Positions 6,745 to 16,100 of a stretch of DNA of 45,202 nucleotides are shown piece after piece (position 1 is the stretch's first letter; every line of letters begins with the position of its first letter). Position numbers and translations under genes: made by a program. The DNA comes from Geobacteraceae bacterium GWC2_55_20 (GTDB lineage: Bacteria; Desulfobacterota; Desulfuromonadia; Geobacterales; Pseudopelobacteraceae), in NCBI GenBank assembly GCA_001802125.1, contig MGZK01000011.1, positions 1 to 45,202 of the forward strand, given 5' to 3'. The notes under the pieces are model-generated. The model saw only the letters and a program-made list of their open reading frames with translations. It ran no database searches and had not been told where the DNA came from.

Positions 6745-8745
6745 ATGACATTCAAAAAAATCATTATTGCCAGCTCACTGGTCCTCTCCGTTGCCGCAGC
6801 CGCCTTTGCCGAGCCAGCCAAGACCACCGCCCCCGGCGCGGCACCCGCGGTCAGCGCAGCTGCTCCCGCCGGCGCGCCTGCCGTTGCCGCACCGTCCGCT
6901 ACCACACCGGCCCCGGCCGCAACCCCAGCACCTGCAGCACCTGCAGCACCGGCCAAGAAGAAAGAGCTCAAGGCCAACAAGGCCATTACCCTCTCGATGT
7001 TCGCCGTAATCATCGGCATCACGATGGCCGTTGTTGTCTGGGCCGCCAAGCAGACCAAGACCGCCGCCGACTTCTACGCCGCCGGTGGAGGCATCACCGG
7101 AACCCAGAACGGATGGGCCATTGCCGGCGACTACATGTCGGCCGCCTCCTTCCTGGGGATTTCCGGTCTGATCTCGCTCTACGGCTATGACGGATTCATG
7201 TACTCGGTCGGCTGGCTGGTGGCCTACATCACCGTTCTTTTGATCATCGCCGAACCATGCCGCAACGCCGGCAAGTACACCCTGGGAGACATCCTCTCCT
7301 TCCGCACCAACCCCAAACCGGTCCGCGCTGTAGCCGCGATCTCGACCGTAGCCGTATCCACCTTCTACCTGACCGCCCAGATGGTCGGCGCCGGCAAGTT
7401 GATGGCACTTTTGGTTGGTGTTTCCTACAAGCAGGCCATCATCGGCGTCGGCATCCTGATGGTCGGCTACGTCGTCTTCGGCGGCATGACCGCCACCACC
7501 TGGGTTCAGATCATCAAGGCCGGCCTGCTGATGTCGGGCGCCTTCCTGCTCTCGTTCCTGGTTCTGCTGAAAGCCGGCTTCAACCCGCTCGCTTTCTTCA
7601 CTTCAATCGTCAACAGCCCTGAAATCCAGGACCACGTATCCAAAATGGTGCTGAAGGATGGCGTCATTCTGACCGGCACTGAAGCCGGCCAGCGCTTCCT
7701 CGAGCCGGGCCTCTTCATGAAAGCCCCGCTGGATCAGATCTCGCTCGGTATGGCCCTGGTTCTGGGTACCGCCGGCATGCCGCACATCCTGATGCGCTTC
7801 TTCACGGTGCCGACCGCCCAGGCTGCCCGTAAATCAGTCATCATCGCCATGTTCATCATCGGCGGCTTCTACGTACTGACCACGCTGCTCGGCTTCGGCG
7901 CAGCCGTCAACATCACTCCGCAGGGCATCATGCAGGTTGACAAGGGCGGCAACATGGCCACCCTGATCCTGGCGCAGACGCTGGGCGCCGAAATAGCCCC
8001 GATCCTGGGCGACATCTTCCTGGCCTTCCTCTGCTCGGTTGCCTTCGCCACGATCCTGGCGGTTGTATCCGGACTGGTTCTGGCAGCTTCCGCCGCCATC
8101 GCCCACGACATCTATGTTAACGTCATAAAAGACGGCCACGCCGACCAGCATGAGCAGGTCATGGCTGCCCGCATCACCTCGCTGGTAGTAGGCGCGGCCG
8201 GCATCATGATCGGCCTGATGGCCGAGAAAGCCAACGTTGCCCACCTGGTGGCACTGGCCTTTGCCGTTGCTTCCTCCGGCAACCTGCCGGTCGTATTCCT
8301 GTCGCTGTTCTGGCGCAAATTCAACACCGCCGGCGTCATCTCCGGCCTGGTGGTCGGCACGGTCGCCTCGATCGGCCTGGTTATGGTATCCCCTAACATG
8401 ACCTATCCCAAGGTTGTGGCCGCCGGCGCTCAGAAGGTAATCACCGCCATGGAGAAGAAACAGGCTGAACTGCCTCCGGGAGCAGCTCTGACCGAGCTGG
8501 ACGCCAAGGCACTTAAAACAGCCAGGGCCGACTTTGAAAAGAACAAGGACGGCAAGTCGATCATGGGTCTTGATAAACCGATCCTGAAGCTGAAAAACCC
8601 GGGCATCATCTCGATCCCGCTGGGTTTCATGGCTGCAATCTTCGGCACCCTGCTGTTCCCGAGCAAGAGATCCGAAGAGATGTTTGACGAGATCTACGTC
8701 CGTCAGAACACCGGCCTCGGCATGGCCAAGGCTATTGATCACTGA
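6745..8745 (+). CDS. actP: Sodium/solute symporter, acetate permease (ActP) type
   Basis: The protein has 666 residues. It starts with a signal-like segment (about 1-22, IIIASSLVLSVAAAAFA), then an Ala/Pro-rich linker (about 23-72), then about 13 transmembrane helices of the SSS family. The ActP-like stretch AGDYMSAASFLGISGLISLY followed by a GYDGFMYSVGWLVAY helix and EPCRNAGKYTLGDIL is characteristic of acetate/glycolate permeases. The helix with FLAFLCSVAFATILAVVSGLV matches the later core. A hydrophilic insertion of about 70 residues (about 560-630, Ala/Lys/Glu-rich) precedes the last helix. It is likely to bring acetate into the cell with Na+ or H+, acetate being the main electron donor of Geobacter-type bacteria. 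Substrate is inferred from family and the DUF485 and DUF294 neighbours. Confidence 0.88.
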   Translation: MTFKKIIIASSLVLSVAAAAFAEPAKTTAPGAAPAVSAAAPAGAPAVAAPSATTPAPAATPAPAAPAAPAKKKELKANKAITLSMFAVIIGITMAVVVWAAKQTKTAADFYAAGGGITGTQNGWAIAGDYMSAASFLGISGLISLYGYDGFMYSVGWLVAYITVLLIIAEPCRNAGKYTLGDILSFRTNPKPVRAVAAISTVAVSTFYLTAQMVGAGKLMALLVGVSYKQAIIGVGILMVGYVVFGGMTATTWVQIIKAGLLMSGAFLLSFLVLLKAGFNPLAFFTSIVNSPEIQDHVSKMVLKDGVILTGTEAGQRFLEPGLFMKAPLDQISLGMALVLGTAGMPHILMRFFTVPTAQAARKSVIIAMFIIGGFYVLTTLLGFGAAVNITPQGIMQVDKGGNMATLILAQTLGAEIAPILGDIFLAFLCSVAFATILAVVSGLVLAASAAIAHDIYVNVIKDGHADQHEQVMAARITSLVVGAAGIMIGLMAEKANVAHLVALAFAVASSGNLPVVFLSLFWRKFNTAGVISGLVVGTVASIGLVMVSPNMTYPKVVAAGAQKVITAMEKKQAELPPGAALTELDAKALKTARADFEKNKDGKSIMGLDKPILKLKNPGIISIPLGFMAAIFGTLLFPSKRSEEMFDEIYVRQNTGLGMAKAIDH

Positions 8746-8804
8746 TACGCGTAACTCCATTTATCGGGAGAGATGCTTTAAATTTACATAAGTTGTGATA
8801 TAGT

Positions 8805-8834
8805 GGGGACGGCTTCAGCTGTCCCCATTTTTTT
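8805..8834 (+). terminator. Rho-independent terminator of the symporter operon
   Basis: The stem GGGGACGGC / GCTGTCCCC with a TTCA loop is followed by A and seven T residues. It lies 60 bp after the symporter stop and ends just before the MITE-like element. Confidence 0.9.
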
Positions 8835-8864
8835 GTGCATAATATCCAGGGCTGTATTTAAATT

Positions 8865-9040
8865 GTTTCCGTCCGGAAACTCCGGGCGAGAAACAGTTGG
8901 TTTCCAAATCGGAAAGCGGAGATTTTTTCTCCTGGCAAGGAAATCGAGGGTTTGCGCGGAGGCGTACACCGGTACGCCGCACAAGCAAAGCCGAAGATTG
9001 ACGCCGCCAGGGGGAAAAAGCACCCTTTCCGGACGGAAAC
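8865..9040. repeat. 176-bp MITE-like inverted-repeat element
   Basis: The left end GTTTCCGTCCGGAAAC (8865-8880) is mirrored by the right end CTTTCCGGACGGAAAC (9025-9040), matching 15 of 16 as an inverted repeat. Inner parts also pair: TTTTTTCTCCTGGC near 8924-8937 with GCCAGGGGGAAAAA near 9006-9019, and a central stem GGCGTAC-ACCG-GTACGCC near 8961-8978. The whole element can fold into one long imperfect hairpin and has no credible ORF. Short TATTTA/TAAATA flanks continue the symmetry. It sits between the terminator and the DUF294 gene, ending 20 bp before its ATG, so it forms the whole upstream region of that gene. I have an impression that similar palindromic units occur in many copies in Geobacter genomes, but could not verify this. 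Confidence 0.75.
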
Positions 9041-9059
9041 TAAATAAGGATTCGTTCAA

Positions 9060-10262
9060 ATGAGCCCATCAAGCCAACCTGTCACTGCCTATCTGCCGGA
9101 TCTGAAAGGGATTCTACGCTACTGCTATGTAGAAGACATTACCCCGCTACTGCAAATGATCAGATCAACGATCACATCCGACCAATCAAGCTTTTCCGCC
9201 TGGGATGATGATCAGAAAGCATTGATTGATTCAATTCAGTGTGCCGACGGGCCAGAATTAAAGCTGATACATGAAGAATTGAATCGCATTGAGATGGACC
9301 GGTTTCTCCTGACCTATTCGGTTACAACCCTGCACCAGTCATGTACACATTATCGGGATGTACTCTCGGTACGTGCGATGGACATTGTTTGCCGGGAAAT
9401 GGAAAGCTCCGGAATGCCGCATCCCGGAGTACCGTTTGCATTGATAAGCATGGGGAGTGATGGCCGCAAGGAACAAACCCTGATTACCGACCAGGACAAT
9501 CTGATAGTCTATGGAGATGGCGGCGGCGAACAGGCCGATCTCTATTTCCTGGAATTGGCCTCACGTCTGGTTGACAGACTGGAAGAGGCCGGTTTCCAAC
9601 GCTGCACCGGCGACATCATGCCTACCAACCAGAGTTGGAGAGGTTCGTTCAGCCAATGGCGAAAACGCCTGCTCTCAATAGTCAGGTATGAGGTGGAGGA
9701 TCTGGGTAAAAACATGATGGACCTGATCGTTCTGTCGGATGCCCGTTATGTTGCAGGCGACCAGGCTTTGGCGGAACGACTCATCGAGATGATCCGGGAT
9801 ATGGAGAGGGATTATTTCCAGGTGCTGTGGGGCATGGCCAGAGCAGCCACGGAGATGCAACTGGCGCTTGGTTTTCTGAAACGCCTATGGACCGAGAGCA
9901 GTGGAGATCACAAGGGTGAATTTAACCTGAAACTGCTGGCTTGGGCGCCGTTGGTGATGAACGTACGCATCCTGGCCATCAGCCAGAGCATACCTGCCAC
10001 CAGTACCGTTGAACGAATATCGTATCTGGAAACCGAAGGCAGCTTTTCGGCCGGCTTTGCAAGTGATCTTGTGAAGGCATACCAGATCCTGACCAAGCAC
10101 CGCATCCTGCTGCAGATAAAGAACATCAAGGGCATCCAGCGCGATTCGTATTATCTTAACCCGTACCAGCTCCCAACCGAGGAACGCGAACGTATCCGGC
10201 ACGCCCTGGTAAGGATTGAGGAGCTGCAGAAGATCATCCATACCAACTTCCATATCGTGTAA
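9060..10262 (+). CDS. DUF294-type putative nucleotidyltransferase (GlnD-like)
   Basis: The protein has 400 residues; AAGGA lies about 10 nt upstream of the ATG. The nucleotidyltransferase signature GSDGRKEQTLITDQDN is at residues 132-147, with the metal-binding pair Asp144 and Asp146. N-terminal to it is a helical region (about 1-120) resembling the DUF294 N-part, and the C-terminal half (about 230-400) is the helical DUF294_C-like domain. CBS and cyclic-nucleotide domains, common in longer members, are absent. Homologues often accompany DUF485/ActP transporters and acetyl-CoA synthetase, where they are thought to modify a regulator by nucleotidylation, as GlnD does to PII; the target here is unknown. 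It lies between the acetate symporter and a chemoreceptor, suggesting an acetate-response role. Confidence 0.8.
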   Translation: MSPSSQPVTAYLPDLKGILRYCYVEDITPLLQMIRSTITSDQSSFSAWDDDQKALIDSIQCADGPELKLIHEELNRIEMDRFLLTYSVTTLHQSCTHYRDVLSVRAMDIVCREMESSGMPHPGVPFALISMGSDGRKEQTLITDQDNLIVYGDGGGEQADLYFLELASRLVDRLEEAGFQRCTGDIMPTNQSWRGSFSQWRKRLLSIVRYEVEDLGKNMMDLIVLSDARYVAGDQALAERLIEMIRDMERDYFQVLWGMARAATEMQLALGFLKRLWTESSGDHKGEFNLKLLAWAPLVMNVRILAISQSIPATSTVERISYLETEGSFSAGFASDLVKAYQILTKHRILLQIKNIKGIQRDSYYLNPYQLPTEERERIRHALVRIEELQKIIHTNFHIV

Positions 10263-10317
10263 CACTCGTCATCTGATTTTTGTCATTTATCCTTAATTAA
10301 TACATCAGGAGGCAATT

Positions 10318-12354
10318 ATGTTCCGGCACTTGTCAATCGGCACCAAGATGGTACTGACGTTTATGGTGGTAATCGTGCTTGCGGCAGTCATAGGGATTTA
10401 TGCAATTATTCAGAACAGCAGGCTGGCTACCGTCATTGACCAGACAGCGGGTAACCATATTCCCAGCATCCATTCGATCGCACAGATCCAAAGCCTGGTG
10501 GGCAGTCATCGGCGCGGCGAAATGCTGATGCTCCTGGCCACCGAAAAAGAGGTCAAGGATAAGTACATCAAGCGCAACGATGAATCGGTGGAGAAACTCG
10601 CCAAGGAACAGGGCGTCTATGAAAAGATCATCGATAACGACGAAGAGAAGAAGCTTTTCGGAGAATTCAAGTCAGCCTGGGGCGCCTATCTCGCCGAGTA
10701 TCCGAAAATAAAGGAGCTGGCACTTCAGGGGGGTAGCGGTGAGGATGCATCCAAAGTAATCCTCGGAGTATCCAGCAAAACCTTCAACCAGTCACTGGCA
10801 GCCCTGGAAGGCCTGGAGAAGATCAATATCGAACAGTCCCAGAAGCAGAGCAATCTGGCGCTTGGAATTGCCAACTCAGCAAAAGTATGGATTATAGTCC
10901 TGCTCATTGCCTGTATTTTGATCGGCATCACCTTTGTCATCCTCTTCTCCCGCGCCATGAGTGCTCCGTTGAAGCGCCTCTCAGCCGATGCGGAACAGGT
11001 TGCGGCTGGCGATCTCGGCGTAGAGGTCCAGGTCGGTTCAGACGATGAAATCGGGCAACTGGCGCAATCATTCGAAAAAATGGTCAACAGTCTGCGCGAA
11101 ATGATCGGCACCCTGGCGGATTCTTCCTCCCAGGTTTCAGAATCGGCGTCCGAGATGCAGTCCAATGCGGTACAGATGGCCGACGGGGCCGAAAAAGTGG
11201 CCATCCAGGCAATAACGGTCGCGACGGCCAGCGAAGAGATGTCGGCCACTTCGGGAGATATTGCCCAGAACTGCCAGATGGCGGCCGAGGGAGCCGAACG
11301 GGCCAATCAGGCCGCGGAGCATGGCGCCGAAGTCGTCGAGAAATCCATATCCGTCATGCAGCGCATTGCCGAACGGGTGCAGTCCTCTGCAAAAACGGTG
11401 GAGAAACTGGGACGACGCTCAGACGAAATCGGGGCGATCGTCGGAACGATAGAAGACATTGCCGACCAGACCAACCTGCTGGCGCTGAATGCGGCAATCG
11501 AGGCGGCCAGGGCCGGCGAGCAGGGACGCGGCTTCGCGGTTGTGGCCGACGAGGTGCGGGCGCTGGCGGAAAGAACGACCAAAGCCACACGCGAAATCGG
11601 TCAGATGATAAAAGCGATTCAACAGGAGACCAAAACCGCCGTTTCCGCGATGGAGGAAGGGGTTTACGAAGTCGAGCAGGGAACCGAGGAAGCTACCAGG
11701 TCCGGCGAAGCTTTGCGAAACATTCAGGAGGAGATCAACTCTCTGCACATGCAGGTTCAACAGATAGCCACCGCTGCCGAAGAGCAGACCGCCACCACCA
11801 GCGAAATCAGCAACAACATCCACAGTATTACCGATGTGGCCCAGAATACCGTTGAGGGCGCCAGAAAAACCTCGTCGGCCGCCCAGCATCTCTCCAGGCT
11901 GTCCGCTGAACTTGAGCGACTGGTCGGCCAGTTCAAACTATCCGAAACCGGCAAACTGATCAACTGGAGCAGAAGCTACAGCGTCGGTGTAAACCAGATG
12001 GACAGTGAGCACCAGCGCCTGATCGACATCATCAACAACCTCTATACCGCCATGCGCTCTGGCCGCAGCAAGGATGCCATCGGCTCGATCCTGGATGAAC
12101 TGGTGGAGTACACAAAAACCCACTTCGCCCACGAAGAGCGACTGATGAAGGAATCAGGCTACACCGGATTCGATGAGCAGAAACGGGCCCACGAAGCGCT
12201 AATTTCACAGGTCATCGAAATTCAGGGGAAATATCGCTCCGGTACGGCGCTTGGACAAGAGGTGATGAGCTTCCTGAAAAACTGGCTGGTCAATCATATC
12301 CAGGGACTGGACAAACGATACGGTCCGGTCATGAACAAAAAAGGCATCAAATAG
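10318..12354 (+). CDS. Methyl-accepting chemotaxis protein with C-terminal hemerythrin domain
   Basis: The protein has 678 residues, with AGGAGG before the ATG. Parts: TM1 (about 11-32), a four-helix-bundle 4HB_MCP sensor (about 33-188), TM2 (about 190-213), HAMP (about 213-266), the cytoplasmic signalling hairpin with the tip motif [20 protein letters not shown] (about 395-415), then a bacteriohemerythrin domain (about 548-672). Diiron ligands by alignment are His565, His602, Glu606, His625, His660 and Asp665. The position expected for the third His (His77 in Methylococcus hemerythrin) is Gln621. Hemerythrin-fused receptors such as DcrH of Desulfovibrio vulgaris sense O2 or redox state. This receptor probably reports both a periplasmic ligand and O2. 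A strong terminator follows 22 bp after the stop. Confidence 0.93.
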   Translation: MFRHLSIGTKMVLTFMVVIVLAAVIGIYAIIQNSRLATVIDQTAGNHIPSIHSIAQIQSLVGSHRRGEMLMLLATEKEVKDKYIKRNDESVEKLAKEQGVYEKIIDNDEEKKLFGEFKSAWGAYLAEYPKIKELALQGGSGEDASKVILGVSSKTFNQSLAALEGLEKINIEQSQKQSNLALGIANSAKVWIIVLLIACILIGITFVILFSRAMSAPLKRLSADAEQVAAGDLGVEVQVGSDDEIGQLAQSFEKMVNSLREMIGTLADSSSQVSESASEMQSNAVQMADGAEKVAIQAITVATASEEMSATSGDIAQNCQMAAEGAERANQAAEHGAEVVEKSISVMQRIAERVQSSAKTVEKLGRRSDEIGAIVGTIEDIADQTNLLALNAAIEAARAGEQGRGFAVVADEVRALAERTTKATREIGQMIKAIQQETKTAVSAMEEGVYEVEQGTEEATRSGEALRNIQEEINSLHMQVQQIATAAEEQTATTSEISNNIHSITDVAQNTVEGARKTSSAAQHLSRLSAELERLVGQFKLSETGKLINWSRSYSVGVNQMDSEHQRLIDIINNLYTAMRSGRSKDAIGSILDELVEYTKTHFAHEERLMKESGYTGFDEQKRAHEALISQVIEIQGKYRSGTALGQEVMSFLKNWLVNHIQGLDKRYGPVMNKKGIK

Positions 12355-12376
12355 GCGGATAGCCATAAAAAAGAAC

Positions 12377-12414
12377 GTAAAAAGCCGACCTGGGCACCCA
12401 GGTCGGCTTTTTAC
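12377..12414. terminator. Perfect bidirectional intrinsic terminator after the chemoreceptor gene
   Basis: GTAAAAAGCCGACCTGGG and its exact complement form an 18-bp stem around a CA centre. A-run and T-run at the two edges make it functional in either direction. It closes the DUF294-chemoreceptor unit. Confidence 0.93.
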
Positions 12415-12504
12415 ATGGATTTGATTCCGAACCGACCCATAATTTGCAAACAATTTCCGATTAGATAATCGTCTACCTTTCCCCTCCCCTTGCGAGCATA
12501 AGCG

Positions 12505-12533
12505 CTGACATTGAGGTTTTAGTTAATTACACT
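12505..12533 (+). promoter_or_regulatory. Candidate distal promoter for the RHS gene
   Basis: CTGACA (12505-12510), a 17-bp spacer and TACACT (12528-12533) fit a sigma70 promoter. If used, the RHS transcript would have a leader of about 590 nt containing all three 19-bp palindromes. A 14-bp palindrome CGATTAGATAATCG (12458-12471) lies about 40 bp upstream. The alternative is a promoter after the palindromes, with TATTAT at 12765-12770 as -10. Confidence 0.35.
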
Positions 12534-12585
12534 CCAGGTGGAAGTTTCAGGAATCACCTCGACAAGACGGCCATAAACCTGGCAA

Positions 12586-12739
12586 GTGTAAAGAAACTTT
12601 CCACTTTACGCAAAGCCGCTTCTGGTGCGGGTTTGCAGACTTTTATTAATAAAGTGGAAAGAATCTTTACACTATTTATTATTTAATTATATTGATATGT
12701 TAGGCGCGTATACCGGAAATGTGTAAAGAATCTTTGCAC
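12586..12739. promoter_or_regulatory. Three 19-bp palindromes, GTGnAAAGAAtCTTTnCAC, spaced 67-68 bp
   Basis: Copies: 12586-12604 GTGTAAAGAAACTTTCCAC, 12654-12672 GTGGAAAGAATCTTTACAC, 12721-12739 GTGTAAAGAATCTTTGCAC. Start-to-start distances are 68 and 67 bp, about 6.4 helical turns, while the DNA between them is not repeated. This is the layout of a cooperative regulator binding site array. If the -10-like TATTAT at 12765-12770 is used, the copies would be centred near -47, -114 and -182. The rest of the 772-bp gap 12355-13126 is AT-rich to about 12860, then of normal composition; I see no gene in it that I can support. Confidence 0.7.
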
Positions 12740-13126
12740 TTTTAAAATTGAAGAAGGGCATTTGTATTATAGTTGCTTAACCATATTTTTACTTATTAAG
12801 TCAAATCTGTTGAAATCACCTTCTTAATTAAACAAATATACCTCGTAACGTACTGCAATTGATGACTTTAATGCTGCACGCGGCAATCAGTGGCCGGACT
12901 TGGCATGATATTTGGATTACAAGGGCTCCTGTTGGTTGGAATGCTCGCCGTGAAATTGTCAGAGACGTACCCTCTGGCGGCGTTTCCGACTTCGACTACG
13001 CACTCGGCTTGATTGCCGTAGAAGTTTCGATTCGCGCCAGCAAGATAAATTTTCGCCGTTCATGCATCGTCTTACTGGGCGATCAGGTCCGGCATGCAAT
13101 GTTTCATATATCTTCGGGAGGATCCC

Positions 13127-16100
13127 ATGTTCCGTTTGCTCATCCTGCTTGTGGCGGTCTCGTCGTTTAATCTGTTTCCGGCATTGGGCCATGCTTCCAC
13201 ACTCGCATCCGAACTTTCTGATTCGCTTGGCGAAAGCCGCCGGGTAGTGTCTCTGGCGCTTTCCAAGAGCAGGAACGGTCAATCCGCTGCCGCCGAGATC
13301 TCACGCCTGACCGCACTGCGTGATGAACTTGCCGCCCTGCGGCTGCTCCACTCTGAACAAAACTCCAGTATCGTCTCCCGGGCTTCAACCCTCGACGGCA
13401 ACGCGCTGGAGCGGCAACAAGCCGTTTCCTCGTCACTTTCCCCGGTCCTGGATGATCTGATCGTCAAGCTGGATGCCGCCATCAAGAGCGGAAGCACTGA
13501 GGATCTCCAGCAACTGCAGGATACAATCAACCGACTTTCGCCATCGCGCCCACGCCCGCTACTGGGGGCGCTCCCCTACAAACACTCCGGCTACCCTCCC
13601 CGCGAACCGGCATCCACCTCGTCGGTTGTTCCGGCCTATAGGGGAGGAGATCGCAACGTCTACCCGGCCGACACGGCCGAATCCAGCGAGGCCCCCCTGA
13701 CCGGGGAAATCGCGGAGCTGGCCCAATCGCTGCAGTGGAACCCGGTCCTGATTTACGAGTGGGTCAAAAACAACGTCGAGACCGAATGGTACTGGGGCAG
13801 CATGAAGGGCGCCGGGGAGACCCTGCGTCAGAAGAGCGGCAACGACGCCGACCAGGCCAGCCTGCTGGTGGCGCTCTTGCGGGCCGCCAACTTCCCGGCC
13901 CGCTATGTGCGGGGCACTATCGACTTCTTTCCCGGCATCGAGCACGCCAAAAATCTGACCGGCCTGGACGATCCCCTCAAGATCGCCGATTTCCTGCGCA
14001 AGGCCGGCATTCCTTTCAAGCCGGTCATCAGCGGCGGAGGAATCACCAACTTCCATCTGGAACACATCTGGGCCGAGGCCTTCATCCCCTACGCCAACTA
14101 CCGCGGCGCGGTGCTGGATGAACAGGGCAAGCTCTGGCTCGGACTGGACACCAGCATCAAACCCCGTGGTTACAGCCGCACCCAGGGGGCGGGCGTCCCC
14201 AGCGATCTGCTGGCAACTCTGCGTGACGACTTCCTGATGGGAATCCAAGTGTTCACTCCTCTGGAGTATCTAGCGGCGAAATTGGATGAACAGCTGGCCG
14301 AGAGCCAGCCTGGCAAGACGTGGAAAGATCTGAGCGACACGACCGTTCTTGTTCCGGACATACTGAAGATCATCCCCGACAGCTTGCAGTTCAATCAGAT
14401 CGCGGTTACCGGCGAATACCAGTCCCTGCCGGACGAGCTGAAGCACAAGCTGATCATTACCGCCACGGCAGGCGGCAACGAGCTTTTCTCCATAACTCAA
14501 GAAACTCACAAACTCTCGAACAAACGGCTTGCCCTCAGGGCCGAACCGGAAACCGTCGAAGACCAGAATATCATCGACTCCTTCGGAGGACTGGACAACA
14601 CCCCCTCATACCTGGTCCGGTTGAGGCCTGTGCTGACCCTGGATGGTGAACGCCTGATCGTGGCCCGGGACGGTCTCCCCATGGGGGGCGACTTCACTCT
14701 CAACATCGACATTATCACCCCCAACGGCACGGAACGGATCAGTTCCAGCCAGGTTAACGGCAACCTGTCCCTGGTCGGTGTGGTGGCCCAGAAGGCACAG
14801 GCGCCGACGGCAATCACGGAGAGCGATAACGCCGAGGCCATCCTGCACAAGGAGGCCATCGGCTATATCGACAGGTGGAACAAGTCCGAGGACGATCTTG
14901 CGGCGCTGCTCGGTCAGCGCATAACCCGTCCTACCGTCACAATTGTCACCGTGGGCGGACAGATCGAGGTGGCATACCTGTTGGACAGCCCCCATGATTT
15001 TCAGTGGAAGGGATTGTATCTGGACGCCGGGTACCGGCGGATAGAGACAACCGGCAGAAACGGCCTGGAGCGCGATTTCATGCGTTTGTCAGCCCTGCAT
15101 GGCTCGATTCTGGAGAACCGCATCTTCGAGGATGATCTCAAGGTGGATTCGGTCTCCACCGCCAAGCTGCTGCAACTGGCCAAGGCCGGCGGCATGCCGA
15201 TGATCTCCATCGACAAGGCAGGAATTGATGCCATCCTGCCGACGCTCGCTTTTGACGACGCTGTCAAGGCCGACATTACCAACGCTGTCAACCAGGGGCT
15301 GACGGTCAGCATGCCGCTTAACGAAGTCACCTATCAGGATTGGAGCGGCATCGGTTACATCAAGGAGAATCCGGTTACCGGTGAAGCGGGGTGGATGTTG
15401 TCGGGGCAGGTGGCGGGAGGGATGACGGCCGCCACCCAATGGGTGAACGACTATCTGATGTCGGTGATGCATTACTACAACAGTGTGCCATCCACCGAAC
15501 CACCAGCCAGAATGCTCAAGGTGTCGGCAACCGACCAGCAGTCGGGAACTGTCGGAAAAGATCTGCCACAGAAGCTGGCGGTGATGGTGTTGGACAAATA
15601 CGGCCGACCTGTTCGAGATGCCAATGTAACTTTCAGTGTTACTGCCGGGGGTGGCGCCGTCACCACGTCACAGCCGGTACGAAGCTTGCCGAACGGTATC
15701 GCAGCCGTCGATTTTACTCCGGGAAAGAAAACCAGCGACAATTCGGTTTATATCAAACTAACACCATTGGATCAGGAGTTGACGCGGGTCGGCAACAACA
15801 TCGTCAGTGCCACCCTGGAAACTCCGGCTGGTAACGTGGAATTGAAAAATCCGTTCGATGTTTACGGACTTCCCGACGTCCCGGCCAGGATCGTCAAGAC
15901 TTTCGGAGACAACACCCGCACATTGGTCAACAACCCGGCCGGCAGCCTGCAGGTCATGGTGGTCGATCAGTACGACAATCCCGTTTCCAACGTGGCGTTG
16001 CGCTACAAGGCTGATCCACCGCGGATAGCATTACAACCGAGCCCTCCGATATCTCTTCCGGCAGGAACTCGCAACATTTCCCTTTATCTTCCAAAAAGTT

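Noticed and set aside
7834..8760. 308-codon minus-strand ORF inside the symporter gene
   Set aside because: Shadow of a GC-rich coding region; composition is His/Asp/Gln-rich as expected from reading membrane-protein codons backwards.
12619..12638. Sigma54-like TGGTGC...TTGCA near the palindrome array
   Set aside because: The distance between the GG and GC elements is one base short of the required spacing, so it does not fit a -24/-12 promoter.
12905..13012. 35-codon frame with a hydrophobic start (MIFGLQGLLLVGMLAVKL)
   Set aside because: Signal-like, but without a ribosome site; too little to call a gene, though it might be a leader peptide.
12859..13170. 103-codon ORF ahead of the RHS gene
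   Set aside because: No ribosome site, no domain, and it overlaps the well-supported RHS start in another frame.
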